Origin: Omphiscola glabra
Taxonomy: Eukaryota > Mollusca > Gastropoda > Lymnaeidae
Direction of reading: 5' to 3'
Length of the DNA stretch: 64,000 nt
Assembly: GCA_964017045.1 (NCBI GenBank)
Contig: OZ024810.1
Coordinates: 6,875,562 to 6,939,561, forward strand
Part shown: piece by piece, positions 50,201-59,249 of the stretch
Layout of the letters: each line of letters begins with the position of its first letter
How positions within the stretch are numbered: the stretch's first letter is position 1
The notes under the pieces: model-generated
Told to the model about the DNA's origin: nothing
Databases searched by the model: none
Seen by the model: the letters and a program-made list of their open reading frames with translations, nothing else
Program-made: the position numbers and the translations under genes

Positions 50201-52457
50201 TTGTAAAACCAATGACCCTCCCCCCACACACACCCACACTCTAACATTGGTAGTCTTGTAAAACCATTGACCCCCCACACACACAGTCTAACATTGGTAG
50301 TCTTGTAAAACCAATGACTCCCCACACACACACTCTAACATTGGTAGTCTTGTAAAACCATTGACACCCCCACACACACACACTAACAGTGGTAGTCTTG
50401 TAAAACCATTGACCCCCCACATACACACACTCTAACATTGATAGCCTTGTAAAACATTGAGCCTCCCCCTACTCTAGTATCGGTAGTCTTGTGAAACATA
50501 TGCCCCCCACTCTAACCTTGTAAAACCAATGACTCCCCACACACACACTCTAACATTGGTAGTCTTGTAAAACCATTGACACCCCCACACACACACACTA
50601 ACACTGGTAGTCTTGTAAAACCATTGACCCCCCACATACACACACTCTAACATTGATAGCCTTGTAAAACATTGAGCCTCCCCCTACTCTAGTATTGGTA
50701 GTCTTGTGAAACCTATGCCCCCCACTCTAACATTGTTATTTTAGTGAACCTATGGCCCTCCCCCCTACATATTATAGTCTTGTGAAATTTATGACCACCC
50801 ACTTACTCTAACATTGTTATTTTAGTTAACGCAAAATGTGATCGTGTGAACTGAAAAATAAATTCGACCAAACTTCCTTTCGACCAAACTTCCATTCGAT
50901 CAAATTTCCGTTCGATCAAAATTCCGTCTATCAATTTTCCGTCGACGAAATTTCTTTCAAACAAATTTCCGGTTACGCACTTACCCTAGCTACGCACTAA
51001 CCCTAGCTACGCCACTTGATTGAACAATAAGGGTTGGCATTAACGTTTTGCTCCAGCAATGAAAAGTTCGAGGTCTTTATTCAACTGAATTCACACATTG
51101 TTTTTGCCTCCGTTATTGTGCATACCACAGCATGATCCATTTAACCGGACAGACACATAATGCTATTAAGTTCTGTTTGTTAAGACATATTTATTTCTTT
51201 GCAGGTTGCCTTCGGCTCTGATGATGACGCTTACATTGACAGAATTGAGAAACATAACTTCATGTATTTTGGCGGGTTGCCAGCACGTCATGCGGACACC
51301 TTTGGAAGGGAGGCACTTCCCACTGCAGTGAGGAACTCACAGTTTGAGGGGGAGATAAGGAACATCATGTACTTTAACTGTTCCTGTCTGCCCACCAGGT
51401 AAGGACCCATTCAACACTTGCCGGTTTGTGCCCATCAGGTAAGGACCCATTCAACACTTGCCAGTTTGTGCCCATCAGGTGATGAATGAAAAACTGGTGA
51501 CATTATTGTTATCATCTGCGTTTTGGCAGAATCGGAGATAATGGTCTATGGTTCCAGGTACTGGGGCGTGTGGTGGTGTCAGGTATTGGGGTATGAGATT
51601 GTCCTTACAAGATTTAGTGATACCATAAGAAAGTCTTTACACGATTGATATTGTAAGAAAGAATGTCTATACAAGATTAAGTGATGCCGGAGTAGTAAAA
51701 TAAGGATTGGTCCAAGTATATTTTGGGGGTGTCCATTCATTACGTCAACAATTTTAAAACAATTTTTGACCCCCCCCCCCTGTCAACAACTGTCAAACCT
51801 TCAATGACCCCCTAAGTAAATATGTCAACATTTGTATATCCTCCCCCCCCCCCCCAATGAATTATAATATACTTATGTATTTAAAAAGTAATCCATCGGA
51901 ATAATTTACACACGGGTTATCTCAAGATGTCAATATTACATTGGGGGGAAAGGGGGGGGGGGTTAATTATGTTTTCAGGAGGGGAAACATGTACTGTGAT
52001 TATTTGTATCCACCGCTGTGTGGAACAGGAAGTCAGGGGCAGCCACCCTAGGAGTTTGCAACAGGGCGCAACAAAAATTTTATGTAACCATATATATATA
52101 TATATATATATAAAAATGACATATTATTTATTGATGGAACAGTTGGGGGCGCAATGTTCAAGCTTCACCCGGGTACAGCTTCCCCTTCGTATGGCCTATG
52201 TGTGGAATTATGCTAACTCGATTCTGGTGGACTTTAAGTGGACCTCTGTAAAATAGCATACTCTTTTAATACACAATAATTTTTTTCAACTGATTCTAGA
52301 CCTTCCGCGTTAGAGAGCAAAGGCACACGACTGTCACCCCCAGAGGCCTGCGACCTGACGGAGAACAAGAACCGCTGTCCCCAGGATTGTATGTGTGTTA
52401 GCAGTGATGACGACGTCTCCGGTTGCGACTGCATGTACCGAGGGGAGTGCATCAAAG
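46912..52457 (+). CDS. Neurexin-like protein, 5' part (signal peptide, LamG, start of EGF)
   Basis: Four exons join in frame: 46912-47217, 49703-49876, 51205-51398, 52300-52457, coding the first ~277 residues. A long basic N-terminus precedes a hydrophobic signal segment (residues ~35-52, WFVSACVLMCVVVSPCGA). The mature start FTGERETYSKYPQWNAC resembles the start of neurexin LNS1. The LamG domain covers residues ~55-220 (FEFKT, LLMYTD, DGKWHSVEVKRNR, MYFGGLPAR, FEGEIRNIMYFNC), followed by a cysteine-rich EGF-like stretch. Neurexins are presynaptic single-pass adhesion proteins that bind neuroligins and other partners. The remaining domains lie beyond the window, past an intron of more than 11.5 kb. 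A contactin-associated (Nrx-IV) relative is less likely, because there is no discoidin domain at the start. Confidence 0.8.
47253..47417. mobile_element. 165-bp hAT MITE with perfect target duplication
   Basis: Ends CAGTGGCGTAG and CTACGCCACTG are perfect inverted repeats, flanked by identical 8-mers CGTGGGGG (47245-47252 and 47418-47425). The interior carries two GCCCCGGGCGC blocks in inverted arrangement around an AT-rich centre. It lies 35 bp past the donor of the first neurexin-like coding exon. Confidence 0.93.
47426..48462. other. Neurexin intron with a possible small hAT MITE
   Basis: A 146-bp segment 48052-48197 starts CAGTGTCTGTGCTG and ends AGCACACCGCTG with inverted CCGGTTCG/CGAACCGG blocks inside, possibly a MITE; no target duplication was found. 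Otherwise nothing specific. Confidence 0.4.
48463..48611 (+). repeat. ~53-bp tandem repeat, three copies
   Basis: Three copies of ACCTTGAATACAAAGTAAAG followed by AGTCCCTTACTGTTGGGG and a variable G-rich linker. Confidence 0.85.
48612..49018. other. Neurexin intron, nothing specific
   Basis: No exon or repeat boundary recognised. Confidence 0.5.
49019..49340 (+). repeat. 14-bp minisatellite, 23 units
   Basis: Unit CCCTATATGTGGCW, where only the last base varies. Reading that base along the array gives TTT AAAAA T AAAA T AA T A TTTTT. Because 14 is not a multiple of three, all three frames stay open, producing apparent proteins that are artefacts. Confidence 0.97.
49341..49410 (+). mobile_element. 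LINE family A 3' tail
   Basis: AACTTTGTACCGCGCCTCGA followed by GGGATGAAGCGTG and TGAACTTTATTATTAT matches the family A tail at ~9075-9150 and the complement at 24604-24670. It directly continues the last unit of the 14-bp minisatellite, whose GTGGCT is also the LINE sequence preceding this point. Confidence 0.85.
49447..49530 (+). repeat. 22-bp short tandem repeat
   Basis: Three to four copies of CTATTTATTCTTAATGCCTA, immediately upstream of ordinary intron sequence. Confidence 0.75.
49703..49876 (+). CDS. Neurexin-like exon 2 (LamG middle)
   Basis: 58 complete codons, phase 0 at both ends, from VILTEGSVLLWINFRS to the conserved LamG strand NDGKWHSVEVKRNR and TTLQVDKTQYSK. Borders are TACAG and GTGAGT. 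Confidence 0.85.
49940..50760 (+). repeat. ~46-bp minisatellite with a higher-order duplication
   Basis: About 17 copies of CTAACATTGGTAGTCTTGTA followed by AAACCAWTGACCC and a CA-rich linker, starting 65 bp after the exon 2 donor. A block of four to five units at about 50306-50516 is repeated almost unchanged at about 50521-50733. Confidence 0.93.
50761..51204. other. Neurexin intron, short CGACCAAACTTCC repeats
   Basis: A brief degenerate repeat of TTCGACCAAACTTCC (50865-50970) followed by the exon 3 acceptor. Confidence 0.5.
51205..51398 (+). CDS. Neurexin-like exon 3 (LamG end)
   Basis: Codes VAFGSDDDAYIDRIEKHNF, FMYFGGLPARHADTFGREAL and FEGEIRNIMYFNCSCLPT, ending after two bases of a split codon. 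The FEGEIRNI segment is the last strand of the LamG fold. The donor is GTAAGG at 51399; the same donor context is duplicated 40 bp downstream. Confidence 0.85.
51394..51480 (+). repeat. ~40-bp tandem duplication of the exon 3 donor region
   Basis: CAGGTAAGGACCCATTCAAC followed by ACTTGCC occurs at the true donor and again 40 bp later, with a partial third unit ending CATCAGGTGATG. The second copy keeps a full GTAAGG donor (GT at 51439-51440). Confidence 0.88.
51481..52299. other. Neurexin intron with poly-C repeat and TA microsatellite
   Basis: Sequence at 51725-51860 (TGTCCATTCATTACGTCAAC and C runs) resembles a degraded dispersed repeat; a TA alternation lies at 52091-52112. No exon. Confidence 0.5.
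52300..52457 (+). CDS. Neurexin-like exon 4 (cysteine-rich, EGF-like)
   Basis: Completes the split arginine codon and codes PSALESKGTRLSPPEAC, then a segment with seven cysteines in C-x8-C-x3-C-x1-C-x9-C-x1-C-x5-C spacing, ending ECIK before a phase-1 donor GTAAAG at 52458. Its position after LNS1 corresponds to the first EGF of neurexins, though the spacing is unusual. Confidence 0.72.
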
Positions 52458-52784
52458 GTAAAGTCAATTTTATCACCCCCCCTTCACACCTTGTCCCACT
52501 TGAACACCCCACCCTCCATTCCGATTAAGCAAGTAGACGCTACAAATTGTTTGGAGAAAATTCATTCAAGTTCTTGGCTTCATTATTATCTTTCCAGTTT
52601 TGATATTACTTAAAAAGTGCATATTTTAACAACATGTTGTATTGAAAAGCAGATGGAGCACGTTGTCTATGTGTTTGTCGGAGCTTGGGCCTTAAAGAGC
52701 GAAAGCTAGGCCCCATCCAGAATATGAATCATTACATATTTTAGTTTGAAGATCTTTCCCAAATCGTTTGGTAGTAGCTGTACC

Positions 52785-53405
52785 GGCTGGTCATCTGGTT
52801 TATATGCAGCTGGTCAATCTGGTTTATAAGCAGCTGGTCAATCTGGTTTATAAGCAGCTGGTCAATCTGGTTTATAAGCAGCTGGTCAATCTGGTTTATA
52901 AGCAGCTGGTCAATCTGGTTTATATGCGCTGATCAATCTGGTTTATAAGCAGCTGGTCAATCTGGTTTATAAGCAGCTGGTCAATCTGGTTTATATGCGC
53001 TGATCAATCTGGTTTATAAGCAGCTGGTCAATCTGATTTATAAGCAGCTGGTCAATCTGGTTTATATGCGCTTATAAATCTGGTTTATAAGCAGCTGGTC
53101 AGTCTGGTTTATATGCGGCAAGTCAATCTGGTTTATATGCAGCTGGTCAATCTGATTATATGCAGCTGGTCAATCTGGTTTATATGCAGCTGGTCAAATC
53201 TGGTTTATATCCAGCTGGTCAAATCTGGTTTATATGCAGCTGGTCAATCTGGTTTATATGCAGCTGGTCAATATGCTTTATATGCAGCTGGTCAAATCTG
53301 GTTTATATGCATCTGGTCAAATCTGGTTTATTTGCAGCTGGTCAATCTGGTTTATATGCAATGGTCAGTCTGGTTTATATGCAGCTGGTCAATCTGGTTT
53401 ATATT
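52785..53405 (+). repeat. 24-bp minisatellite
   Basis: About 26 copies of GCAGCTGGTCAATCTGGTTT followed by ATAA or ATAT. Left copies mostly end ATAA and right copies ATAT, and some copies gain an A (CAAATC). Confidence 0.95.
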
Positions 53406-53574
53406 TTTGTTAAACTGGGATTGTCAGTACCAAGTCATTTTTTTCTTTAAAAAAATGAAAGAAAATAAAATCCTTTGGTCTACATTAACCGCTAAACCCC
53501 TCTTAAGGTAAAACGTTTGACCTGTAGGAGGCATTGACATTTTTAGCACAAGGCCGACTAGAGAAAACATCCCA

Positions 53575-53660
53575 ACTGTTGAAGAGTGTGGCTTCTAGAG
53601 AAAACATCCCAACTGTTGAAGAGTGTGGCGGCTAGAGAAAAAAATCCTATTGTTGAAGAG
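53575..53660 (+). repeat. ~37-bp tandem repeat, two to three copies
   Basis: GAGAAAACATCCCAACTGTT followed by GAAGAGTGTGGC, the last copy diverged. Confidence 0.8.
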
Positions 53661-53904
53661 TGTACGTGGACTCTATCTATACCTGTTATAAACTCCGTCC
53701 ATTTCACTGAGCGAAGAGATGATCTCAATAGTTAAGAGTTAAGTTTCTCTCCTCTCTCTCTCCCCCTCTCTCTCCCCCCTGCAATAGTCGGCATGAAATG
53801 AAAGTTGTCAGTTTAGTAATAAAGGGTACTGTTAAATATATAAGCAAGCAAACCAGTGGCTTTATTTAGACGTCGTGGCTAGACTATGTATATACCCCCA
53901 AGGC

Positions 53905-54090
53905 TATGATCTACTAGACTAGTCTAGGATTCACAAGGCTATGATTCACTAGACTAGTCTAGGATTCACAAGGCTATGATTCACCAGACTAGACTAGGAT
54001 TCACAAGGCTATAATTCACTAGACTATAAATATAGTCTAAGATTCTCTATAGGCTATGATTCACCTGACTAGGATTCACCTGACTAGACT
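53905..54090 (+). repeat. ~36-bp repeat containing a palindrome
   Basis: Copies of CTAGACTAGTCTAG, a perfect 14-bp palindrome, joined to GATTCACAAGGCTATGATTCA. At least two full copies, then three diverged ones. Confidence 0.85.
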
Positions 54091-54839
54091 GCTAAAAACA
54101 CATCAATTCGCTTTACCGATACAAACTCTGTCCCACCACACGGGTGAAATAGTTGGGTACAGACGCCAGTGAATGTCGATTTATTGACAGATGACGTCAT
54201 GCTGGTGGGTTTGACGTGTGCTCATTAAATCTGCCATCAAAACCTTGTTTATTTATAGTAATTACATGCATAGTGCGATACTGTGTGCTTCTTTGTCATC
54301 TTGTGACATTTGTTATTGTACTAAATTTTAATGGGCTTTTGTTGTGCATATCTGACATATTATATTACTCGTTAGATTATTTCATATCTCTCGTAAATAC
54401 CACAGGCTAGAGATCCATAAATACAACATGTTAGAGAGACCATAGTGGTATGTATTTGTTCTAAATCTGTTTGCTTGAGTTACACTTACATATTCCCAGC
54501 AAACCAAACGTATTTGGCATATAAACCCCTGAAATGTGAGTCACCTTTGGTGAGATCAACCTTTCATTGGTCATTGGTGTCACATGTTTTGTCTTACAGC
54601 TCGCACTGCCCATACAACATTTCAGTCGCCCGAAGCGTGAAACTACATACATTCAAACACCACATACAGCTAAACTCCACATACACCCAAACATCACATG
54701 CAGTATAGCCACACACACACTCACACATACTATATAATATATATCTCGTGGTAGAAATCAACCATGACCAACTTAATCATCTTATATGCTAATTCTCAAC
54801 TTGGCAGTGGGGAGTACATGTCCGATGAGGCTTATTCCA
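54091..54839. other. Neurexin intron or downstream DNA, nothing specific
   Basis: No exon with both splice signals and coding potential was found. Confidence 0.5.
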
Positions 54840-55510
54840 GCAAACCATCTTTCATGCTCGAGCTCACCATAGCATATTCTTTAGGTCCAGCGGTCGTTTG
54901 TCATTCGAACAACATGTCCCGCCCAGTGAAGGTGGGACTGCATTGAAATGGTAAAGATTCTTTGATGAAGTACTGATACCTCTCCTGGTCCATACGTTCT
55001 TAGACAATCTGCGATAAGTTGCACTGGCTCTTGCAGTACGAAGGTTGGCAAGCTCGTCATCGATGTTGCCGTTTTGAGACTGTGGGCTGCCACGGAATGA
55101 GAAGCCACTTACCACTATGAGCATCTTGCCATATACTTGGGCATTAGGCCTCGAGGAGCTGGTTGGTAAAGGACCTCAGTCTTTTTTATGTTAAGGGTAA
55201 GACCGAAGATTGTGCAGGCATTGGCTTCTTTTCCAGCGTTTGGGACAAAGTCGTTACAAAACATCCCTGATGAAGACTGTCAAGAACCTTGAATTTTGTA
55301 TGTAGCCTTTGAGATTGAATAGACTACCATCAGTTCGGTATCTGAGACCAATGCCAACACCCCTCCCTAAATGCATTAGTCAGCATGGCTGAAGAAAACT
55401 TCAGGCTGAAAAGTTTTGGGGTGGCACGAACCAAGTTTGACGCCACTTGTCACAGAGAATTGTTTAGACGTCTTACCATATTCCCGAACCCTCGCCTGCA
55501 AACCATCATG
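54840..55510 (-). mobile_element. LINE reverse transcriptase C-terminal fragment
   Basis: Minus-strand frames give FSLKFSSAMLTNAFREG (after motif B, ~55430-55370), a KKTEVL-like KKDEVLYQPAPRG segment (~55190-55150), then LKTATSMTSLPTFVLQEP and SHLHWAGHVVRMTNDRW (~54940-54890). The LRWAGHVVRM type of ending is common in several LINE clades. Frameshifts and stops are numerous. Unrelated in sequence to families A to C. Confidence 0.7.
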
Positions 55511-55544
55511 GAATTGCAACCATTGAAATATAGGACTCGCTAGC

Positions 55545-55690
55545 TACATATAACTCGTTGATGACACATATAACTCGTTGATGACACACATAACTCGTTG
55601 ATGACACATATAACTGGTTGATGACACATAACTCGTTGATGACACATGTAACTTCTGGATGACACATATAACTCGTTGATGACAGATATA
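55545..55690 (+). repeat. 20-bp minisatellite
   Basis: About seven copies of AACTCGTTGATGACACATAT, with one shortened copy. Confidence 0.92.
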
Positions 55691-55724
55691 AGTCCTTTAA
55701 TGATTAAAATAACGTGTGCCCTGT

Positions 55725-55970
55725 TTTCCTGGGTACCTGTATATGGTTTGGTGTCATCTTTTGCCTGGGTACCTGTAGATGGTTTGGTGTCATCTTTTGC
55801 CTGGGTACCTGTATATCGTTTGGTGTCATCTTTTGCCTGGGTTAGATGGTTTGGTGTCATCTCAAGCCTGGGTACCTGTATATGATTTGGTGTCATCTTT
55901 TGCCTGGGTACCTGTATATGGTTTGGTGTCATCTTTTGCCTGGGTACCTGTATATGGTTTTGTGTCATCT
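55725..55970 (+). repeat. ~42-bp minisatellite
   Basis: Six to seven copies of CCTGGGTACCTGTATATGGT followed by TTGGTGTCATCTTTTG. One copy lacks the ACCTGTATAT part. Confidence 0.92.
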
Positions 55971-56107
55971 TACTTTATTTCAATATCCACGGTTTACTTA
56001 GTGAAGAATTATTTATTCTAAAAAATAATTTGGAACCATTGGTGCGTAGGAAAACCCTTCAGGTGTTACCGAGCACACTCTTGACTGTAGGAATTCGGTC
56101 ATAGTTT

Positions 56108-56317
56108 TATGAGAGTGTAACGACACTCTATGAGAGTGTAACGACACTCTATGAGAGTGTAACGACACTCTATGAGAGTGTAACGACACTCTATGAGAGT
56201 GTAACGACACTCTATGAGAGTGTAACGACACTCTATGAGAGTGTAACGACACTCTATGAGAGTGTAACGACACTCTATGAGAGTGTAACGACACTCTATG
56301 AGAGTGTAACGACACTC
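56108..56317 (+). repeat. Perfect 21-bp palindromic array, ten copies
   Basis: Ten identical units TATGAGAGTGTAACGACACT plus C. Each holds AGAGTGT-AACG-ACACTCT, and each junction holds ACACTCT-ATG-AGAGTGT, so every arm can pair with either neighbour. No mutation among the ten copies. Confidence 0.98.
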
Positions 56318-56544
56318 GTAGAATTTCGATGTAACATTTTGTTATGGCTGTTTCAGACTTGTAGCATTAGTAGCGGTAATTATCCCTGAATAGCCATGAC
56401 ATCCCTTCTCTTTGAGTACTGTACTACTTTTGCAATCGGAATTAAAATCTCTCCCCACTCCCCCCCTGTTTTTATTTCCCTGACACAGTTATGGACCCTG
56501 AGGTTGACAGTTGCGAAAAGAGCTTATTTGAATTATTCATTTCA

Positions 56545-58350
56545 CAGACTCGTGGATGGAGTTTACACACTTGTTGACTGATCTTACACACTTGTTGACT
56601 GATCTTACACACTTGTTGACTGATCTTACACACTTGTTGACTGATCTTACACACTTGTTGACTGATCTTACACACTAGTTGACTGATCTTACACACTTGT
56701 TGACTGATCTTACACACTTGTTGACTGATCTTACACACTTGTTGACTGATCTTACACACTTGTGGACTGATTTTACACACTTGTGGACCGAGTTTACACA
56801 CTTGTGGACTGATTTTACACACTTGTGGACTGAGTTTACACACATGTGGACCGAGTTTACACACTTGTGGACTGAGTTTACACACTTCTAATAGACTAAA
56901 TTTACACACTTGTGGACTGAGTTTACACACTTGTAATAGACTAAATTTACACACTTGTAATAGACTAAATTTACACACTTGTAATAGACTACATTTACAC
57001 ACTTGTGGACTGAGTTTACACACTTGTAATAGACTACATTTACACACTTGTAATAGACTACATTTACACACTTGTAGACTGAGTTTACACACTTGTAATA
57101 GACGAAATTTACACACTTGTAATAGACTACATTTACACACTTGTAATAGACTACATTTACACACTTGTAGACTGAGTTTACACACTTGTAATAGACTACA
57201 TTTACACACTTGTAATAGACTACATTTACACACTTGTAATAGACTACATTTACACACTTGTAATAGACTACATTTACACACTTGTAATAGACTACATTTA
57301 CACACTTGTAATAGACTACATTTACACACTTGTAATAGACTACATTTACACACTTGTAATAGACTACATTTACACACTTGTAATAGACTACATTTACACA
57401 CTTGTAATAGACTACATTTACACACTTGTAATAGACTACATTTACACACTTGTAATAGACTACATTTACACACTTGTAATAGACTACATTTACACACTTG
57501 TAATAGACTACATTTACACACTTGTAATAGACTACATTTACACACTTGTAATAGACTACATTTACACACTTGTAATAGACTACATTTACACACTTGTAAT
57601 AGACTACATTTACACACTTGTAATAGACTACATTTACACACTTGTAATAGACTACATTTACACACTTGTAATAGACTACATTTACACACTTGTAATAGAC
57701 TACATTTACACACTTGTAATAGACTACATTTACACACTTGTAATAGACTACATTTACACACTTGTAATAGACTACATTTACACACTTGTAATAGACTACA
57801 TTTACACACTTGTAATAGACTACATTTACACACTTGTAATAGACTACATTTACACACTTGTAATAGACTACATTTACACACTTGTAATAGACTACATTTA
57901 CACACTTGTAATAGACTACATTTACACACTTGTAATAGACTACATTTACACACTTGTAATAGACTACATTTACACACTTGTAATAGACTACATTTACACA
58001 CTTGTAATAGACTACATTTACACACTTGTAATAGACTACATTTACACACTTGTAATAGACTACATTTACACACTTGTAATAGACTACATTTACACACTTG
58101 TAATAGACTACATTTACACACTTGTAATAGACTACATTTACACACTTGTAATAGACTACATTTACACACTTGTAATAGACTACATTTACACACTTGTAAT
58201 AGACTACATTTACACACTTGTAATAGACTACATTTACACACTTGTAATAGACTACATTTACACACTTGTAATAGACTACATTTACACACTTGTAATAGAC
58301 TACATTTACACACTTGTAATAGACTACATTTACACACTTGTGGACTGAGT
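56545..58350 (+). repeat. 1.8-kb minisatellite passing from 21-bp to 24-bp units
   Basis: The left end (56545-56890) is made of diverged 21-bp units TTACACACTTGTTGACTGAT plus C, then TGTGGACTGA variants. From 56890 to ~57175 these alternate with 24-bp units. From ~57175 to 58338 about 48 nearly identical copies of TTTACACACTTGTAATAGAC plus TACA follow. The period is a multiple of three, so the minus strand stays open for 621 codons (CKCSLLQV repeated); I do not regard this as a gene. Confidence 0.97.
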
Positions 58351-58752
58351 TTAAGTTTGACTACGAGTTATTTAAACGAATGATAGTTGTTTTGTTTTTT
58401 TAACTAGCGGTACCGAGGAGGAGAGCTACGTAACTCAGTCAAGCTCCGAGGTCCATTGAATTTATAAATTACTTAATCATGCCAACTGATTTAGTTCTAT
58501 TAATGTTTCTTCATGCCGTCCACACAATACAAGCCCCGACTCTATTCAATGCCTTCAGAAATCAGTATTGTTGCAGACTTGCGTGGCAGACATCGGAGTT
58601 AAAAGCATTTTAAGTTGTATAAAAATGTGGTCCAACCAGTTTTGGCTCGAAACAAAAAGAGAGTTTTCCTTATTCTATCGATGTAACATCACGTTAGTAC
58701 TGCTGTTATAATGAGTATTGAATGCCTAGGAGTATTAGGCCTTGGGTGGGGG
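58351..58752. other. Non-coding, nothing specific
   Basis: No exon or bounded element recognised. Confidence 0.5.
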
Positions 58753-59012
58753 CAGTGGCTTAGCTAGGACTAGTGCCCCCTCCCTGGGTTGGGCGAATAC
58801 TTTTGCCGCCCCCTTTTACGGATAAACTATACAATTTTCCGAGAATGCCCCCCCCCCCCCCTTAATATATGACACTTACTTTCTTTATATAGAGGAGCGG
58901 CATTTTAGGCCAAGTGTATATTTTTTAATTTTTTTAAACAAAGGTTTGGTTGGGTGTGGGGGGTGGAATTCTCGTCACGGCCCGGGCGGCACTAACCCTA
59001 GCTGGTCCACTG
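58753..59012. mobile_element. hAT-type MITE, 260 bp
   Basis: Starts CAGTGGCTTAGCTAGGACTA and ends with the inverted form CTAACCCTAGCTGGTCCACTG; about 20 of 25 terminal bases match. No intact target duplication, so an old insertion. Confidence 0.65.
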
Positions 59013-59249
59013 CCTCTACCCCCCTCATACATTGTGTAACAAGCAGGTTTATATTAAAACAACTCCATTGCAACTTAATGAAAAAATATTGCGTGGGAGG
59101 AGGTGGAGATATTAAGAATGAATGTACATTTGTCAAAATAATGGATATCAGGATTTCACATGTGAACCCCCGTGCTTTTTTTTTTTTAGTATTTTTTTTT
59201 TGATGTGGCTGATAAAAGAAGGAATACGACCGTCGGGAATAAGACAGAC

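Noticed and set aside
52113..53511. 132-codon frame in the 24-bp array after neurexin exon 4
   Set aside because: Repeat translation only; no splice acceptor or donor in phase with exon 4.
56108..56317. CRISPR-like appearance of the palindromic array
   Set aside because: Units are contiguous with no variable spacers, there are no cas genes, and the surrounding genes are animal genes with introns.
56472..58337. 621-codon minus-strand open frame made of CKCSLLQV repeats
   Set aside because: The 24-bp satellite has a period divisible by three, so the frame stays open by arithmetic. There is no signal peptide, no domain and no splice context, and it lies in repeat DNA that includes diverged units.
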